A stretch of 64,000 bases of DNA, taken from positions 48,164-112,163 of the forward strand of contig PXRK01000023.1 in the NCBI GenBank assembly GCA_003021015.1, given 5' to 3'. Each line of letters begins with the position of its first letter. Position 1 is the stretch's first letter. Below, one piece after another: positions 33,610 through 41,976 of the stretch. The DNA is from Halobacteriales archaeon QS_4_66_20 (GTDB lineage: Archaea; Halobacteriota; Halobacteria; Halobacteriales; Haloarculaceae). A program made the position numbers and the translations under genes. A model generated the notes under the pieces. It saw nothing but the letters and a program-made list of their open reading frames with translations. It was not told the DNA's origin and made no database searches.

Positions 33610-35724
33610 ATGGACGCGAAGCGGGAGCTGACGAGCGTCGACATCGCGGCCCTCGCGGGCGAGTTGGGCGCCTACGAGGGCGCGCGCCTGGAGAAGGCGT
33701 ACCTCTACGACGACGGGTTCGTCCGGCTGAAGCTGCGCGACTACGACCGCGGCCGCCTCGAACTGCTGATCGACACCGGCGAGACCAAACACGTCCGGCT
33801 CGCCCCGCCAGAGCACGTCCCGCCGGCACCCGAGCGGCCGCCGAACTTCGCGATGATGCTGCGCAACCGCATGGAAGGGGCGACCCTCGCCGGCGTCGAG
33901 CAGTTCGAGTTCGACCGTATCCTCCAGCTCTCCTTCGAGCGCGACGACGGCCACACCACGCTCGTCGCGGAGCTGTTCGGCGACGGCAACCTCGCGGTGC
34001 TGGACGGCGCCGGCGCGGTGATTGACTGCCTGCAGACGGTCCGGCTCAAGTCCCGCACTGTCGCACCCGGCACACCGTACGAGTTCCCCGACGCACGATT
34101 CAATCCGCTGTCGGTCGACCGCGAGGGGTTCGCAGCCAGGCTCCGCCAGTCCGACACCGACGTCGTCCGGACGCTCGCCACCCAGCTAAACTTCGGCGGC
34201 CTCTGGGCCGAGGAGCTGTGTACCCGCGCCGGCATCGAGAAAACGCTCGACATCGACGGGCTGGACGACGAGGGGATCGACCGCCTCTACGGGACCGTCG
34301 GCAACCTCGCCGACCGGCTGCGCGCCGGCGACCTCGATCCGCGGGTGTACCGCGAGGACGACCGGCGGGTGGGCGTCACGCCGATGCCCCTGGAGGAACG
34401 CGCCGACCTCGACCCCGAGCCGTTCGACGCGTTCACCGACGCCCTCGACGACTACTTCACCCACTTCGAGGCGGATGCCGACGAGGATCCGGTCGACAGC
34501 GGCCCGGACAGGCCGGAGTTCGAGGCCGAGATCGAGAAGAAGAAGCGGATCATCGAACAGCAGGAGGGCGCAATCGACTCCTTCGACGAGCAGGCGGAGG
34601 CGGAGCGCGAGAAGGCAGAGCTGCTGTACGCCAACTACGATCTGGTCGACGAGGTGCTGTCGACGATCCGCGAGGCCCGCGACGAGGGGGTTGGCTGGGA
34701 CGCGATCGCCGAACGGTTCGAACAGGGCGCCGAACAGGGGATCGCCGAGGCGGAGGCCGTCCAGTCGGTCGACGGCAGCGAGGGGGCGGTCACCCTCCAG
34801 ATCGACGACCACGACGTCACCCTGGACGTCTTCGAGGGCGTCGAGCGCAACGCCGACCTCCTCTACCAGAAAGCAAAGCGGGTCGAGGGGAAAAAGGAGG
34901 GCGCCCAGGAAGCCATCGAGAACACCCGCGCGGAACTGGCGGCGATCAAGAAGCGCCGCGAGGAGTGGGAAGCACGCGACGGAGACGGCGACGACGGGAA
35001 GGACGGCGACGACGAGGACGAGGAAGCGAAAGACATCGATTGGCTCGCACGCGCGTCGATCCCGATCCGCAAATCCGAGGAGTGGTACGAGCGGTTCCGG
35101 TGGTTTCACACCAGCGACGGGTTCCTGGTGATCGGCGGGCGAAACGCCGACGGGAACGAGGAGATCGTCAAGAAGTACCTCGACCGGGGCGACCGGTTCC
35201 TGCACGCGCAGGCCCACGGCGGCCCGGCGACGGTGCTGAAGGCAACCGGACCCAGCGAGTCCTACGACGACGTCGAGATTCCACAGACCTCGCTGGAAGA
35301 GGCCGCGCAGTTCGCGGTCTCGTACTCCTCGGTCTGGAAGGACGGCAAGTACGCCGGCGACGTGTACGTGGTCGACGACGACCAGGTGTCGAAGACGCCC
35401 GAGAGCGGCGAATATCTGGAGAAGGGCGGCTTTGCGATCCGCGGCGACCGCACGTACTTCGACGACGTCGCCGTCGGCGTCGCGGTCGGTATCACCTGCG
35501 AACCGGAGACGCGGGTGATCGGCGGCCCGCCGTCGGCGATCGAGCCCAGCGCCGAGACCACCATCGAGGTCGAACCCGGAAAGTTCGCCCAGGGCGACGT
35601 CGCGAAGCGTTGCTACAGAGAGTTCCGCGGGCGGTTCGCCGACGAGTCGTTCGTCAGGAAAGTCGCCAGCCCGGACCTGATCCAGGAGTTCCTGCCACCG
35701 GGGACGAGTACGATTGCCGAGTGA
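33610..35724 (+). CDS. rqcH: RqcH-like ribosome rescue protein (NEMF/Rqc2/FpbA family)
   Basis: 704 residues. Members bind stalled large ribosomal subunits, recruit tRNA and add C-terminal tails. Seen: N-terminal NFACT-N domain (MDAKRELTSVDIAALAGEL, then NFAMMLRNRMEGA and DRILQLSF), long charged helices about 300-480 with coiled-coil character, an acidic linker, then the NFACT-R domain (WYERFRWFHTSDGFLVIGG and GNEEIVKKYL, RFLHAQAHGGPATVLK). The start was moved 9 codons inside the open frame to MDAKREL, the family's usual N-terminus. Confidence 0.9.
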   Translation: MDAKRELTSVDIAALAGELGAYEGARLEKAYLYDDGFVRLKLRDYDRGRLELLIDTGETKHVRLAPPEHVPPAPERPPNFAMMLRNRMEGATLAGVEQFEFDRILQLSFERDDGHTTLVAELFGDGNLAVLDGAGAVIDCLQTVRLKSRTVAPGTPYEFPDARFNPLSVDREGFAARLRQSDTDVVRTLATQLNFGGLWAEELCTRAGIEKTLDIDGLDDEGIDRLYGTVGNLADRLRAGDLDPRVYREDDRRVGVTPMPLEERADLDPEPFDAFTDALDDYFTHFEADADEDPVDSGPDRPEFEAEIEKKKRIIEQQEGAIDSFDEQAEAEREKAELLYANYDLVDEVLSTIREARDEGVGWDAIAERFEQGAEQGIAEAEAVQSVDGSEGAVTLQIDDHDVTLDVFEGVERNADLLYQKAKRVEGKKEGAQEAIENTRAELAAIKKRREEWEARDGDGDDGKDGDDEDEEAKDIDWLARASIPIRKSEEWYERFRWFHTSDGFLVIGGRNADGNEEIVKKYLDRGDRFLHAQAHGGPATVLKATGPSESYDDVEIPQTSLEEAAQFAVSYSSVWKDGKYAGDVYVVDDDQVSKTPESGEYLEKGGFAIRGDRTYFDDVAVGVAVGITCEPETRVIGGPPSAIEPSAETTIEVEPGKFAQGDVAKRCYREFRGRFADESFVRKVASPDLIQEFLPPGTSTIAE

Positions 35725-35732
35725 ACGACTCA

Positions 35733-35754
35733 TACGGTCGTGCGTGATTATTCC
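35733..35754. repeat. Isolated end of a MITE-like element
   Basis: TCA at 35730-35732 followed by TACGGTCGTGCGTGATTATT. The first 15 bases equal the isolated end at 14891 and the GTGATTATT continuation equals the inner boundary of copies 1 and 2. No partner arm lies within 150 bp. It starts 6 bp after the rqcH stop. Confidence 0.5.
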
Positions 35755-35814
35755 ACGGGGACTGGGAGAGACAGCCCCGAAAACAGATATACGGGGATGG
35801 CATACCCTCGGACG

Positions 35815-36900
35815 ATGCTGCTGGTGCTGTGCGTCGACCTCGACGACGACCTCGGGCGCAAGACAGGGACCGAGACGCCCGTGGTGGGCCGCGACGCCGT
35901 CCGGGAGGCGGCGGTGGCGCTCGCGACCGCGGACCCCGAGGACAGCGACGTGAACGTCCTGTTCGAGGGGCTGCACCTGGCAGAGGAGATCGACGGCGAG
36001 CGCGTCGAGGTCGCCGCAGTCGCCGGGATCAACGGCCGCGAGATCGAGGCCAACCGCCGCGTGGGCGAGGAGATCGACCGCGTGCTGGCGGAACTCGCCA
36101 CCGGCGAGGATATCCGCGCCATCGTCGTCACCGACGGCGCACAGGACGAGTCAGTCCTTCCGGTGATCCGCTCGCGGGTGGCGATCGACGGGGTCCGCCG
36201 CGTCGTGGTGCGGCAGGCCCAGGACCTCGAATCGATGTACTACACAATCAAACAGGTGCTCGATGACCCCGAAACCCGGGGGACGCTGCTGGTGCCGCTG
36301 GGCATCCTGCTGTTGATCTACCCGCTGACAATCGTCGCCAACGAACTCGGCCTGCCGGGGACGGTGTTCGGCCTCGCATCGGGGCTGCTTGGGTTGTACG
36401 TCCTCGCGCGCGGGCTGGGCGTCGGGCGGTGGCTCGATCAGGCCGTCGAGCGCGTCCGGCGGTCGCTGTTCACCGGGCGCGTGACGCTGATCACCTACGT
36501 CGTCGCCGCGACGCTGCTGGGCATCGGCGGCGTCGACGGCGCCCGGACGCTGGAGGAAACCCAGGCGGCCGCGGCCGACGACCTCGGCCCGCTGACGATC
36601 ATCGCCGCGCTCGTGCTCGGCGCCATCCGGTGGTTCGCGGCCGCGGGCGTGACCAGCAGCCTCGGCCGCGTCACCGACGAGTACCTCGACGGCGAGTTTC
36701 GCTGGCGGTACCTCAACGCCCCCTTCTACGTGCTCGCCATCGCAGCCGTCCTCCACGGCGTCAGTTCCTTCATCCTCGGGAAAGGGAGCCTCGAGTACCT
36801 CGCCCTGATGCTCACCGGCGGCACGCTGCTCGCGCTGGCTAGCACTCTCTCGTTTGCCGTCGTCGAGTCGGTGGCCGACGAACGCACCGACCTGGCATAA
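35815..36900 (+). CDS. DUF373 family membrane protein
   Basis: 361 residues. The N-terminal 150 residues form a soluble alpha/beta domain (MLLVLCVDLDDDLGRKTG, NVLFEGLHLA, AIVVTDGAQDESVLPVI), the rest about six to eight membrane helices. DUF373 proteins are widespread in archaea and of unknown function. The start MLLVLCV is used since the TATA-like AGATATACGG lies about 27 bp upstream, which leaves the longer N-terminal reading untranscribed. Confidence 0.82.
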   Translation: MLLVLCVDLDDDLGRKTGTETPVVGRDAVREAAVALATADPEDSDVNVLFEGLHLAEEIDGERVEVAAVAGINGREIEANRRVGEEIDRVLAELATGEDIRAIVVTDGAQDESVLPVIRSRVAIDGVRRVVVRQAQDLESMYYTIKQVLDDPETRGTLLVPLGILLLIYPLTIVANELGLPGTVFGLASGLLGLYVLARGLGVGRWLDQAVERVRRSLFTGRVTLITYVVAATLLGIGGVDGARTLEETQAAAADDLGPLTIIAALVLGAIRWFAAAGVTSSLGRVTDEYLDGEFRWRYLNAPFYVLAIAAVLHGVSSFILGKGSLEYLALMLTGGTLLALASTLSFAVVESVADERTDLA

Positions 36901-36967
36901 TTGCCTTGTCATTCCCAACCACACTTAAATGCCCTAATATCCCAGCAAGGCCCCTAAAGCAATAAAA

Positions 36968-36983
36968 AATAATTATAATTATT
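36968..36983. promoter_or_regulatory. Perfect 16-bp palindrome at the aceA core promoter
   Basis: AATAATTATAATTATT is its own reverse complement and sits 39-54 bp before the aceA ATG in a strongly AT-rich stretch (36925-36990) that also ends the DUF373 intergenic. It overlaps the place where the TATA box should be, so it could be an operator for a dimeric regulator, or only the TATA element. Confidence 0.5.
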
Positions 36984-37021
36984 GTTCACAACGTTTTTCA
37001 CTACCCGCCGTTTTTGCAGCG

Positions 37022-38098
37022 ATGCACACCGACATGACACAGGACGACTCCGGTACTGACGACGTTGCAAGTCGAGTTCGAGATAGCGAGCCGTTCGTTC
37101 GGGACGTCGACAACGCGGCGGCCCGTGAACTGCGGGAGAAGCTGAACAGCCAGGAGTTCGTGTTCGCGCCAGGGATGTATCACGCCCTGGACGCGCGCCT
37201 GGCGGAGATGGCGGGTCACGATGCGGTCTACATGTCCGGCTACTCGACGGTGCTCGGCCAGTTCGGGTTTCCCGACCTGGAGATGGTGACGATGACCGAG
37301 ATGGTCGAGAACGGCAAGCGGATGGCCGAGGCGACGGACCTGCCCGTCATTGCGGACGCCGACACCGGCTACGGCGGCGTCCACAACGTGCGCCGCGCCG
37401 TCCGCGAGTACGAGAAGGCCGGCGTGGCTGCGATCCACATCGAGGACCAGACCTCGCCCAAGCGCTGTGGCCACATCGCGGGCAAGCAGATCGTCTCCCG
37501 CGAGGAGGCCGAGGCGCGCTTCTCGGCTGCCGTGGACGCAAAGCAATCGGAGGATACGATCATCATCGCCCGGACGGACGCTTACGGCTCCGCGAACGGC
37601 GACTGGGAGGAGCATCTCGAACGCGGCCGCATCTACGCCGACGCCGGGGTCGACCTGGTCTGGCCGGAGATGCCCGACCCCTCCCGCGCGGACGCCGTCA
37701 ACTACGCCGAAACGATCCACGAGACCCACCCCGATGTGAAGCTGGCGTTCAACTACTCCTCCAGTTTCGCCTGGAGCGAGGAGGAGGACCCGCTCACGTT
37801 CCAGGAACTGGGTGACCTCGGCTACAAGTACATCTTCATCACGCTGTTCGGCCTGCACTCGGGCGCCCACGCGGCGTACGAGGACTACAAGAACCTCGCC
37901 GACAACGACGAACAGGCGCAGTTCGACCTCGAAGGGCGCTACCTGGGCCACGAGACCGAGAGCCACCACGAGCTCTCCTTTGTCCCGCGGTTCCAGAACA
38001 TCGAGGCCGAGTTCGACCCCGAGGCTAGGGAGCGCCAGGAGCAGTCCGCGGGCTTCACCGAGGACGGCGAAACCGTGATGACCAGCGACGACGACTGA
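37022..38098 (+). CDS. aceA: Isocitrate lyase
   Basis: 358 residues. It splits isocitrate to glyoxylate and succinate, the first step of the glyoxylate shunt. The catalytic signature K-[KR]-C-G-H is present as [11 protein letters not shown]; metal residues DADTGYGG and the block [11 protein letters not shown] are seen. Compared with longer bacterial enzymes it is the short ICL type. The next gene is malate synthase, so the two form the shunt, needed for growth on acetate or fatty acids. An alternative ATG exists 4 codons downstream. Confidence 0.95.
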   Translation: MHTDMTQDDSGTDDVASRVRDSEPFVRDVDNAAARELREKLNSQEFVFAPGMYHALDARLAEMAGHDAVYMSGYSTVLGQFGFPDLEMVTMTEMVENGKRMAEATDLPVIADADTGYGGVHNVRRAVREYEKAGVAAIHIEDQTSPKRCGHIAGKQIVSREEAEARFSAAVDAKQSEDTIIIARTDAYGSANGDWEEHLERGRIYADAGVDLVWPEMPDPSRADAVNYAETIHETHPDVKLAFNYSSSFAWSEEEDPLTFQELGDLGYKYIFITLFGLHSGAHAAYEDYKNLADNDEQAQFDLEGRYLGHETESHHELSFVPRFQNIEAEFDPEARERQEQSAGFTEDGETVMTSDDD

Positions 38099-38166
38099 TC
38101 CTGCGGTACTGCGACCGGTGAACCGTCCGTCGTCCGGCGGTCCGGGCGACGACACCGTACCCGTCA

Positions 38167-38186
38167 GGGCAGTTTTAAGGCTGCCC
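38167..38186 (+). promoter_or_regulatory. Inverted repeat around the aceB TATA box
   Basis: GGGCAG-TTTTAAGG-CTGCCC: six-base perfect arms enclose the TATA-like TTTTAAGG, which lies about 30 bp before the aceB ATG. This shows that aceB has its own promoter and possibly an operator. Confidence 0.5.
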
Positions 38187-38205
38187 GCTTCGTTCCAACC
38201 AAACG

Positions 38206-39510
38206 ATGACACTAGACGAGCGACTCCACGACAGACAGTTCGTGCGGACGTTCTTCACCACGCCGACAGCGGTCGAAGGTGAGGACGACTCCGCCAAGAT
38301 GCTCAAAAGCGCCATCGGACTCCAGGGGATGCAGGCCCCGGACGTCTGGGTGCCGGACAACGAGGACGCGACTGCGCCGAACATGCGCGACGAGGGCGCA
38401 CAGAACATCATCGACGTAGTCGCCGCGGACGGCGCCGACTTCCCGGGCGAGATCCACCCCCGCGTGGTGTGGCACCGGGACTCCCCGGGGACCCGCTACC
38501 AGGGGTTCCAGCACATGCTCGAGATCGCCGACCCCGACAACGGTGCTGTCGAGCACATCGACGGCTTCGTCATCCCCGAGGTCGGCGGCGTCGACGACTG
38601 GAAGAAAGCCGACGAGTTCTTCACCATCGTCGAGAACGAGCACGGCCTCGAGGAGGGCAGCCTCGCGATGAGCGTCATCATCGAGAGCGGATCGGCCGAA
38701 CTCGCGATGGGGAAGCTCCGCGACGAGATGGGCAAGCCCTCGAACAACCTCCAGCGCCTGTTCATGCTGGTCGACGGCGAGGTCGACTACACGAAGGACA
38801 TGCGCGCCATCACGCCGACGGGAGAACTCCCGTCGTGGCCCGAACTGCGGCACAACACCTCCCGTGCGGCCAGCGCCGCCGGCCTGATCGCGGTCGACGG
38901 GCCGTTCGACGACATCCGCGACGTCGATGGGTACCGCGAGCGCATGACCGACAACCAGGCGAAAGGCCAGCTCGGCATCTGGTCGCTGACCCCAGGCCAG
39001 GTCGTCGAGGCGAACAAGTCGGTGCTCCCGCCACGTGACGGCTACTGGCTCGCCGAGATCGACGGCCGCGAGGAGGAGCTGACCGAAGAAGACGGCCTCC
39101 AGGTGTACGAGGGCGATCGACTCTCCCTGGAGGAGACGCCGGACGGCTACCGCCTGCGGGTCGGCAGCAACGAGCAGACCCTCGACGAGGAGGAACTCAA
39201 AGAGGAGCTGCTCGACGTGCTCGCGTACGTGCCGAGTCTGAACGACATCGTCGACTCGATGGCGGAGTTCGAGGCCGCAAAGGAGGCCGGCAAGGGCGCC
39301 ATCGCGATGACCCGGGCGGCGACGGTCCGCATCGACGGCGTCGAGGTCGAGGTCAGCAGCGACCGGATGTGGGACGAGGCCACCTACCAGGCGCTGCAGA
39401 CACCGATCACGCTGTTCCAGGACGTCTACGAGAACCGCCCCGACCAGCACGAGGATCTGGCGGAGCTGTACGGCGAAGATGTCGTCGAACGCGCGACGAA
39501 CGTCGGATGA
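38206..39510 (+). CDS. aceB: Malate synthase, haloarchaeal type
   Basis: 434 residues. It condenses glyoxylate with acetyl-CoA. The length and sequence (MTLDERLHDRQFVRTFFTTP start, HPRVVWHRDSPGTRYQGFQH, PEVGGVDDWKKADEFF, GVEVEVSSDRMWDEATY) correspond to the short haloarchaeal malate synthase described in Haloferax volcanii, which is distinct from the bacterial A and G isoforms and related to the HpcH/citrate lyase beta fold. It follows aceA by 107 bp with its own promoter. Confidence 0.93.
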   Translation: MTLDERLHDRQFVRTFFTTPTAVEGEDDSAKMLKSAIGLQGMQAPDVWVPDNEDATAPNMRDEGAQNIIDVVAADGADFPGEIHPRVVWHRDSPGTRYQGFQHMLEIADPDNGAVEHIDGFVIPEVGGVDDWKKADEFFTIVENEHGLEEGSLAMSVIIESGSAELAMGKLRDEMGKPSNNLQRLFMLVDGEVDYTKDMRAITPTGELPSWPELRHNTSRAASAAGLIAVDGPFDDIRDVDGYRERMTDNQAKGQLGIWSLTPGQVVEANKSVLPPRDGYWLAEIDGREEELTEEDGLQVYEGDRLSLEETPDGYRLRVGSNEQTLDEEELKEELLDVLAYVPSLNDIVDSMAEFEAAKEAGKGAIAMTRAATVRIDGVEVEVSSDRMWDEATYQALQTPITLFQDVYENRPDQHEDLAELYGEDVVERATNVG

Positions 39511-40358
39511 CGAAGGTGTAGCTACAGGGCTGTTGCGTTGAACACCCTCTTTTTGCTACGATCTGCTCGCAGGAGTACCGGGGTGACCGCACCGTGAACT
39601 GCTCCGGTGTCAAGTCGTTCGAGAATCGCAGATTCTCGTGATCGCGGAAATCTCCGATTTCCGGACGACCCCGAGGTACTCGGCCTGCTCCTCCTGTAGA
39701 AAGCCCCTGCCCGCTCGCTAGGAACTGGAAGACTCACTACCGCAGCCGCGGATACGCAGAAAGCCCCTGCCCGCTCGACCATCCGGGTTCCGGAAGACGG
39801 TCCTGCTCACTCGCGTTGCTCGTTGCGCGGGCTGCGACTTCCGACGTTCCGCTCGCTGCGCTCGCGGAACACTTGCTGCGGTCCTCGCTCGCGTTGCTCG
39901 CTGCGGTCCTTGCTGCGTCCGGGCTGGATCGAGCGGGCAGCCCCTTTCATTCCCGCCCCCCAGCAGGCCTGCCCTTCCCCGGGTCACGCGACCTGCGCGA
40001 GGCGCAGGCACGCGCTCCCGGCCGCGTGGAAGATGGCGCGTGCTGACTCGCGTGCCCAGAGAGGGCGACCGAAGGGAGCCCTCGGAACGCGAGCGGGGAG
40101 CGTAGCGACCCGCGAGCAGGGGCCGCGAGTCATTCCACGCGAGGGATGAGAAGCGCAGCGAACGAAGTGAGCGAGCATCGCAGTTGGCTGGGGAGGTGTG
40201 TGGCCCGGTTTGGGTGGACTGAAAGGGGCCGGCAGCTCGACGAAGCACGGCGACGCAAGCACGCGACCGGAGGGAGCGCGCACAGCGAGCCGCGCGAGTC
40301 GAGCTGCCGGGGGCTTTCAACACGATAGTGCCCACGGAAAGCCTGGATACAACCGTTC
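39511..40358. repeat. Gene-free stretch of layered haloarchaeal repeats
   Basis: No convincing gene. It contains two adjacent hairpins GAGAATC-GCA-GATTCTC (39621-39637) and CGGAAATC-TCC-GATTTCCG (39645-39663), the 20-base direct repeat AGAAAGCCCCTGCCCGCTCG at 39698-39717 and 39758-39777, and low-complexity GCTCGCTGCGCTCGCGG runs. A tail end of an open frame at 39522-39620 (minus; ends VFNATAL) might be a transposase remnant, but I cannot identify it. Confidence 0.55.
40219..40320. repeat. Palindromic intergenic repeat unit
   Basis: About 102 bp with imperfect inverted ends: TGAAAGGGGCCGGCAGCTCG at the left and, read inward from the right, TTGAAAGCCCCCGGCAGCTC. Thirteen bases CCGGCAGCTCGAC pair perfectly. 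Fragments of the same ends (CCCCTTTCA near 39942, AGAAAGCCCC at 39698 and 39758) lie nearby, so several copies have piled up. The unit looks like a repeat I have seen in other haloarchaeal genomes; unverified. Confidence 0.5.
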
Positions 40359-40523
40359 CTACGGCGTCAATCGGTCGGGCGTCCGCGGGAACAGGATCGC
40401 CTCGGTCACGTTGTCCAGCCCGGCGACCCGCTTCACGAGCCGGTCGATCCCCAGCCCGTAGCCGCCGTGGGGGCGGCACACCGTAGTGACGCCGTCGCCG
40501 TCGAGTTCGACGTCGAGGAGTGA
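40359..40523 (-). pseudogene. C-terminal remnant of a class IIb aminoacyl-tRNA synthetase (Asp/Asn type)
   Basis: 54 codons followed by TAG read [35 protein letters not shown] and PRTPDRLTP. This matches motif 3 and the extreme C-terminus of AspRS/AsnRS-like enzymes (G-x-G-x-E/D-R and a final FPR-x2-x-RL-x-P). The frame meets a stop directly at the end of the trkA-like gene (40524), so the upstream several hundred residues are missing. It is a truncated leftover, most likely from a rearrangement at this repeat-rich spot. Confidence 0.75.
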
Positions 40524-40973
40524 TCAGGAGATTTCCGGCGGCGAAACCGTGTTCGCGTCGTCGGTCACCTGCTCGGCCGCCACGACGGCGCCTGCGGCAG
40601 CCGGGTAGACGACGTTGTCGACGTGATTCAGGTACGCGTAGTGCTCCTCTCCGTCCGCGCCGATGCGGGCGAGCGTCCGCGCCTCCGGGACGAGTTCGCT
40701 CGCGAGTTCACACACTGCGAGGTTCGTCTCCGTATCGTCGGTCAGCCCCGCGACGACGTCGGCCATTGTCGGGTTGGCCGACTCGAACGTCTCCAGGTCC
40801 GTGCCGTCGCCGACGATAACCCGCCCGATCAGATGCCCGGGGATCGCCGCCTTCTTCGCCTCATCGCGCTCGATAATCGTGACTGCGTACCCGCTGTCAG
40901 TAAGATTCATCGCCGTCCGCCGACCGACGCGACCGCCACCGACGATCAGTGCATTTCTTGTTTTGACATCCAT
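40524..40973 (-). CDS. Single-domain TrkA-N (RCK_N) protein
   Basis: 149 residues: only the NAD-binding RCK domain (GGGRVGRRTAMNL, then VTIIERDE, VGDGTDL), without RCK_C or a membrane channel. In salt-in archaea such subunits may assemble with Trk channels encoded elsewhere. The start MDVKTRN is supported by the TATA-like ATTTATTA about 27 bp upstream. Its stop abuts the synthetase remnant, so its own C-terminus may have been changed by the same rearrangement. Confidence 0.8.
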   Translation of the reverse strand: MDVKTRNALIVGGGRVGRRTAMNLTDSGYAVTIIERDEAKKAAIPGHLIGRVIVGDGTDLETFESANPTMADVVAGLTDDTETNLAVCELASELVPEARTLARIGADGEEHYAYLNHVDNVVYPAAAGAVVAAEQVTDDANTVSPPEIS

Positions 40974-41024
40974 ATGCTTTCGAGTGACTGAGATGTAATA
41001 AATCAACTGTATTACCGGAAACAC

Positions 41025-41415
41025 ACACCTAGTAGGAATATTAAGAGTGGATATCTATCCAATCGTTGAATTTTGTGGTGGTCGTCGAACCCAAACGGCT
41101 ATGAGGCCCAAGCGGTCAGATATACACCCGGACGTGATTTGTCTACGATATCTCGACACAGGTCGGGACTGTCAGGGTCGATACTCGTGGATATCGTGCC
41201 CTGACGTGTCACAGAGTCATCAAATCCCACCGTGCCCGTCATCTGCGAACGACAGTGAGCAGTGACGGCTCCGGGGATTCGTGGGCTTCAGCCCGCGAAC
41301 CAACCGTTCACGTGAGGTGGTCACGAAAATAATCACAACAATCAGTATCAGTTTCGACTGCCACAGACAGGACAAATCGTTGCCGATGAACTAGTGGACG
41401 AACTCGCGTGCTCGT
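41025..41415. other. Intergenic region with element debris
   Basis: No gene seen. It contains an isolated element end at 41123-41139 (TACACCCGGACGTGATT, identical to 50421-50437) and a degenerate full-length element at 41242-41347, described separately. Confidence 0.5.
41242..41347. mobile_element. MITE-like element, degenerate 106-bp copy
   Basis: Flanked by TCA at 41239-41241 and 41348-41350. The right end, read inward, is TACTGATTGTTGTGATTATT, close to copies 1 and 2. The left end has decayed (TCTGCGAACGACAGTGAGCAG) but keeps GTGAG and a GTGACGG like the GTTACCG of other copies. The middle holds an unrelated hairpin GTGGGCT-TC-AGCCCGC. Confidence 0.6.
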
Positions 41416-41712
41416 TCAATCGAACCCGTAGCGCTTGTGCGCTTCGTCGATGTCCACGATCTCGATCACGCGAACTTCAGCATCCGCTTCGAGAACATCA
41501 TAAAAGGCGGTGTGGGTACGACCGATATGCAACCGATACAGCTCTTTCCCATCGAATACCAGTTTCTCCTTGTCGCCGGAACCGGACTCCGGTCTCGGAT
41601 ACGGATCGTCCTCCAGCTTCCGGAGATTATCTTTTATGATTCGGGTACTTTTCTCGTCTAACGCAGCGACGTACTCACGGGCCTCTTCTGCGAGGAGGAG
41701 TTCATAACTCAT
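41416..41712 (-). CDS. RelE/ParE family toxin
   Basis: 98 residues, the usual RelE size. It starts SYELLLAEEAREYVAALDEK and ends with the typical Arg and hydrophobic strand pattern (YRLHIGRTHTAFYDVLEADAEVRVIEIVDIDEAHKRYG, in pieces), consistent with an mRNA interferase or gyrase toxin. It overlaps the upstream antitoxin gene by 11 bases, the classic toxin-antitoxin arrangement. Whether it is active is unknown. Confidence 0.85.
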   Translation of the reverse strand: MSYELLLAEEAREYVAALDEKSTRIIKDNLRKLEDDPYPRPESGSGDKEKLVFDGKELYRLHIGRTHTAFYDVLEADAEVRVIEIVDIDEAHKRYGFD

Positions 41713-41899
41713 CGAGCGATGTCAGTTCCTCGCTATCTGCTTCCCGGACTGCAGTTGCCCGCTCGGCAAGGCGTCGACGCTGGTGTTCTTGAATCAGTTC
41801 CCCCAGCAGGTCGTCGTACGTTTCGCCCGCCTCCTTGAGGTCGTTCAGTTCCTTCCACCGCTCCTCCGTAACCGGGATTCGCTTGCTGGCGTTGGACAT
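41702..41899 (-). CDS. Antitoxin partner of the RelE-like toxin
   Basis: 65 residues. The N-terminal half is ribbon-helix-helix-like (KRIPVTEERWKELNDLKEAGETYDDLLGEL) and the C-terminal half is charged and helical, as expected for an antitoxin that binds DNA and wraps the toxin. I prefer the ATG at 41899 (MSNASKRIP); a GTG two codons earlier is possible. It lies upstream of the toxin with an 11-base overlap. Haloarchaea annotate such proteins as a DUF family of antitoxins. Confidence 0.8.
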   Translation of the reverse strand: MSNASKRIPVTEERWKELNDLKEAGETYDDLLGELIQEHQRRRLAERATAVREADSEELTSLDEL

Positions 41900-41976
41900 A
41901 CGCACTGACTCACGTGGTTAGTCCTTACAATTCTTACAGTCAAAAGCCTTTGGCAAGCAGAGTGCATTTGTCCCAA

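Noticed and set aside
39522-39782. Minus-strand frame ending VFNATAL as a transposase gene
   Set aside because: No recognisable DDE or other transposase motif, and the upstream part is low-complexity repeat. At most a remnant.
40219-40320. Possible tRNA or structured RNA gene in the palindromic unit
   Set aside because: No cloverleaf, T-loop or anticodon arrangement could be laid on it; the pairing is one long inverted repeat typical of repeats.
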